Part shown: positions 6,380 to 6,947 of the stretch, piece after piece | How the letters are laid out: every line of letters starts with the position of its first letter | Position numbering within the stretch: the first letter of the stretch is position 1 | Assembly: GCA_002771615.1 (NCBI GenBank) | Contig: PCSD01000096.1 | Span: forward strand, 1-6,947 | Length of the DNA: 6,947 nucleotides | DNA from: Candidatus Falkowbacteria bacterium CG23_combo_of_CG06-09_8_20_14_all_49_15 | Lineage (GTDB): Bacteria > Patescibacteriota > Patescibacteriia > Patescibacteriales > UM-FILTER-48-10 | Reading direction: 5' to 3' | Program-made: the position numbers and the translations under genes | Notes under the pieces: model-generated | Told to the model about the DNA's origin: nothing | Databases searched by the model: none | Seen by the model: the letters and a program-made list of their open reading frames with translations, nothing else

Positions 6380-6694
6380 TTACCAATTTCGGCTGCCGCC
6401 ACCGCCACCGTGGTTAAAACCACCGGAGCGACGCGGAGGCCTGTCTTCTTGCGGACGGGCTTCATTGACGGTGATAGTTCGGCCGTCAAATTCCTTGCCG
6501 TTGAACATTTCGATCGCCTTCTGCGCTTCTTCTTCAGTGGACATTTCCACGAAGCCAAAGCCCTTGGAGCGGCCGGTCATCTTGTCCATAATCACGACAG
6601 CGGATTCAACCGCGCCGGCCTGAGCGAAATAGTCTTTCAAAGCACCATCCTGGGTGCCGTAAGACAATCCGCCGACATATAATTTCTTTGCCAT
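6380..6694 (-). CDS. Small RRM-domain RNA-binding protein
   Basis: The protein has 104 residues with a single RNA recognition motif (about 4-80). RNP2 is KLYVGGL (4-10) and RNP1 is KGFGFVEM (44-51), with the RNA-stacking aromatics Y6, F46 and F48 in place. The tail (about 81-104) is Arg/Pro then Gly-rich, ending in HGGGGGSRNW. This matches the small bacterial/cyanobacterial RRM proteins, which bind single-stranded RNA and are often cold-induced; cold induction here is an inference. The ATG at 6694 (MAKKLYVGGL) is chosen over an in-frame TTG at 6709 because it starts just before the domain. No Shine-Dalgarno precedes it. The gene stands alone, with its own promoter, a leader of about 90 bases and a strong terminator. 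Confidence 0.95.
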   Translation of the reverse strand: MAKKLYVGGLSYGTQDGALKDYFAQAGAVESAVVIMDKMTGRSKGFGFVEMSTEEEAQKAIEMFNGKEFDGRTITVNEARPQEDRPPRRSGGFNHGGGGGSRNW

Positions 6695-6745
6695 GTTGAT
6701 CGGAATCAAATTTTTATTAGATTAGTAAGCCGACTTATCTTATTT

Positions 6746-6755
6746 TTACATGTAA
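6746..6755. promoter_or_regulatory. Perfect 10-base palindrome in the RRM leader
   Basis: TTACATGTAA lies about 35-45 bases downstream of the predicted transcription start of the RRM gene, within its leader. A palindrome there could be an operator for a dimeric regulator. It is short and AT-rich, so chance is a real alternative. Confidence 0.25.
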
Positions 6756-6793
6756 TATAAATTGCATGGATCAAATAAGAACTTACGAACTAT

Positions 6794-6821
6794 ATTATAC
6801 ACTATTTGCGGAAAAAAGCAA
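6794..6821 (-). promoter_or_regulatory. Sigma70-type promoter for the RRM gene
   Basis: On the minus strand, TTGCTT (6821-6816) and a consensus TATAAT (6799-6794) are 16 bases apart. The -10 is perfect and the -35 keeps TTG. Transcription should begin near 6787, giving an untranslated leader of about 90 bases, long for a small gene and typical of genes with leader-based control. Confidence 0.7.
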
Positions 6822-6889
6822 TAGCCTGTGAATAAAACCATTTTTTTCATAATTTTAATATTAAATATTGGGGCTTGTATAGCACCGCT

Positions 6890-6910
6890 AATACTTAGTT
6901 AGTATTTTTT
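6890..6910 (+). other. Weak hairpin with T-run near the right edge
   Basis: AATACT and AGTATT pair around a 5-base loop, followed by T to 6910 on the plus strand. The stem has a single G-C pair. No plus-strand gene ends here inside the window. The remaining bases 6822-6947 are AT-rich and show no gene or RNA that can be supported. Confidence 0.2.
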
Positions 6911-6947
6911 CAATAAGGTTCGGTAAATTATAGCCATTTCGGTGGTT

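Noticed and set aside
6735..6850. A 34-codon frame on the minus strand overlapping the RRM promoter and leader (6850 to 6746)
   Set aside because: The consensus -10 lies inside it, it has no ribosome site, and the length is within chance for AT-rich DNA.
1..6947. CRISPR array, tRNA, rRNA, transposase or toxin-antitoxin genes
   Set aside because: No regularly spaced direct repeats, cloverleaf, rRNA segment or matching protein motifs were found on either strand.

Overview
The window reads as a stretch of a bacterial chromosome in which all seven supported genes lie on the minus strand, so transcription runs from right to left. Several features point to a Candidate Phyla Radiation (Patescibacteria) genome: exported proteins built from small Cys-rich modules, twin 'YVNPG' repeats, Cys-Cys spaced repeats behind a polytopic membrane anchor, and translation starts without clear Shine-Dalgarno sequences. 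The family associations are from memory and could not be checked. TGA is used as a stop in three of seven genes, so the TGA=Gly code of Gracilibacteria/SR1 is ruled out. Genes are GC-rich and the gaps are AT-rich.

From right to left, the layout is as follows. (1) A single-gene unit encodes a small RRM RNA-binding protein (6380-6694). It has a good sigma70-type promoter about 100 bases upstream and a strong hairpin terminator straight after the stop. (2) A new promoter directly beyond that terminator drives a secreted Cys-rich protein (5152-6249) made of two duplicated Cys modules and two duplicated YVNPG modules. (3) A 238-base gap holds a composite inverted-repeat element (4942-5094), similar in shape to a REP pair or small MITE. 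(4) Three tightly packed genes follow: a five-TM protein with a large extracytoplasmic Cys-repeat/coiled domain (2979-4913), an RlmN-type radical-SAM RNA methyltransferase (1948-2976) and a lipoprotein with six Cys repeats (1250-1951). The gaps are 2 bases and then a 4-base ATGA overlap. (5) A promoter overlapping the lipoprotein stop codon starts a last unit: a double receiver-domain response regulator without an output domain (389-1186) and a two-TM small protein (152-379). A terminator at 92-131 ends it.

Functionally, only RlmN, the receiver protein and the RRM protein belong to recognised families. The three Cys-rich exported or surface proteins, two of them co-transcribed with rlmN, form the accessory part of the window. 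Together they carry about 60 extracytoplasmic cysteines, which implies oxidative folding outside the cytoplasm. Their role (surface adhesion, host contact or envelope structure) is unknown, and no known defence, CRISPR or mobile-gene system is present.
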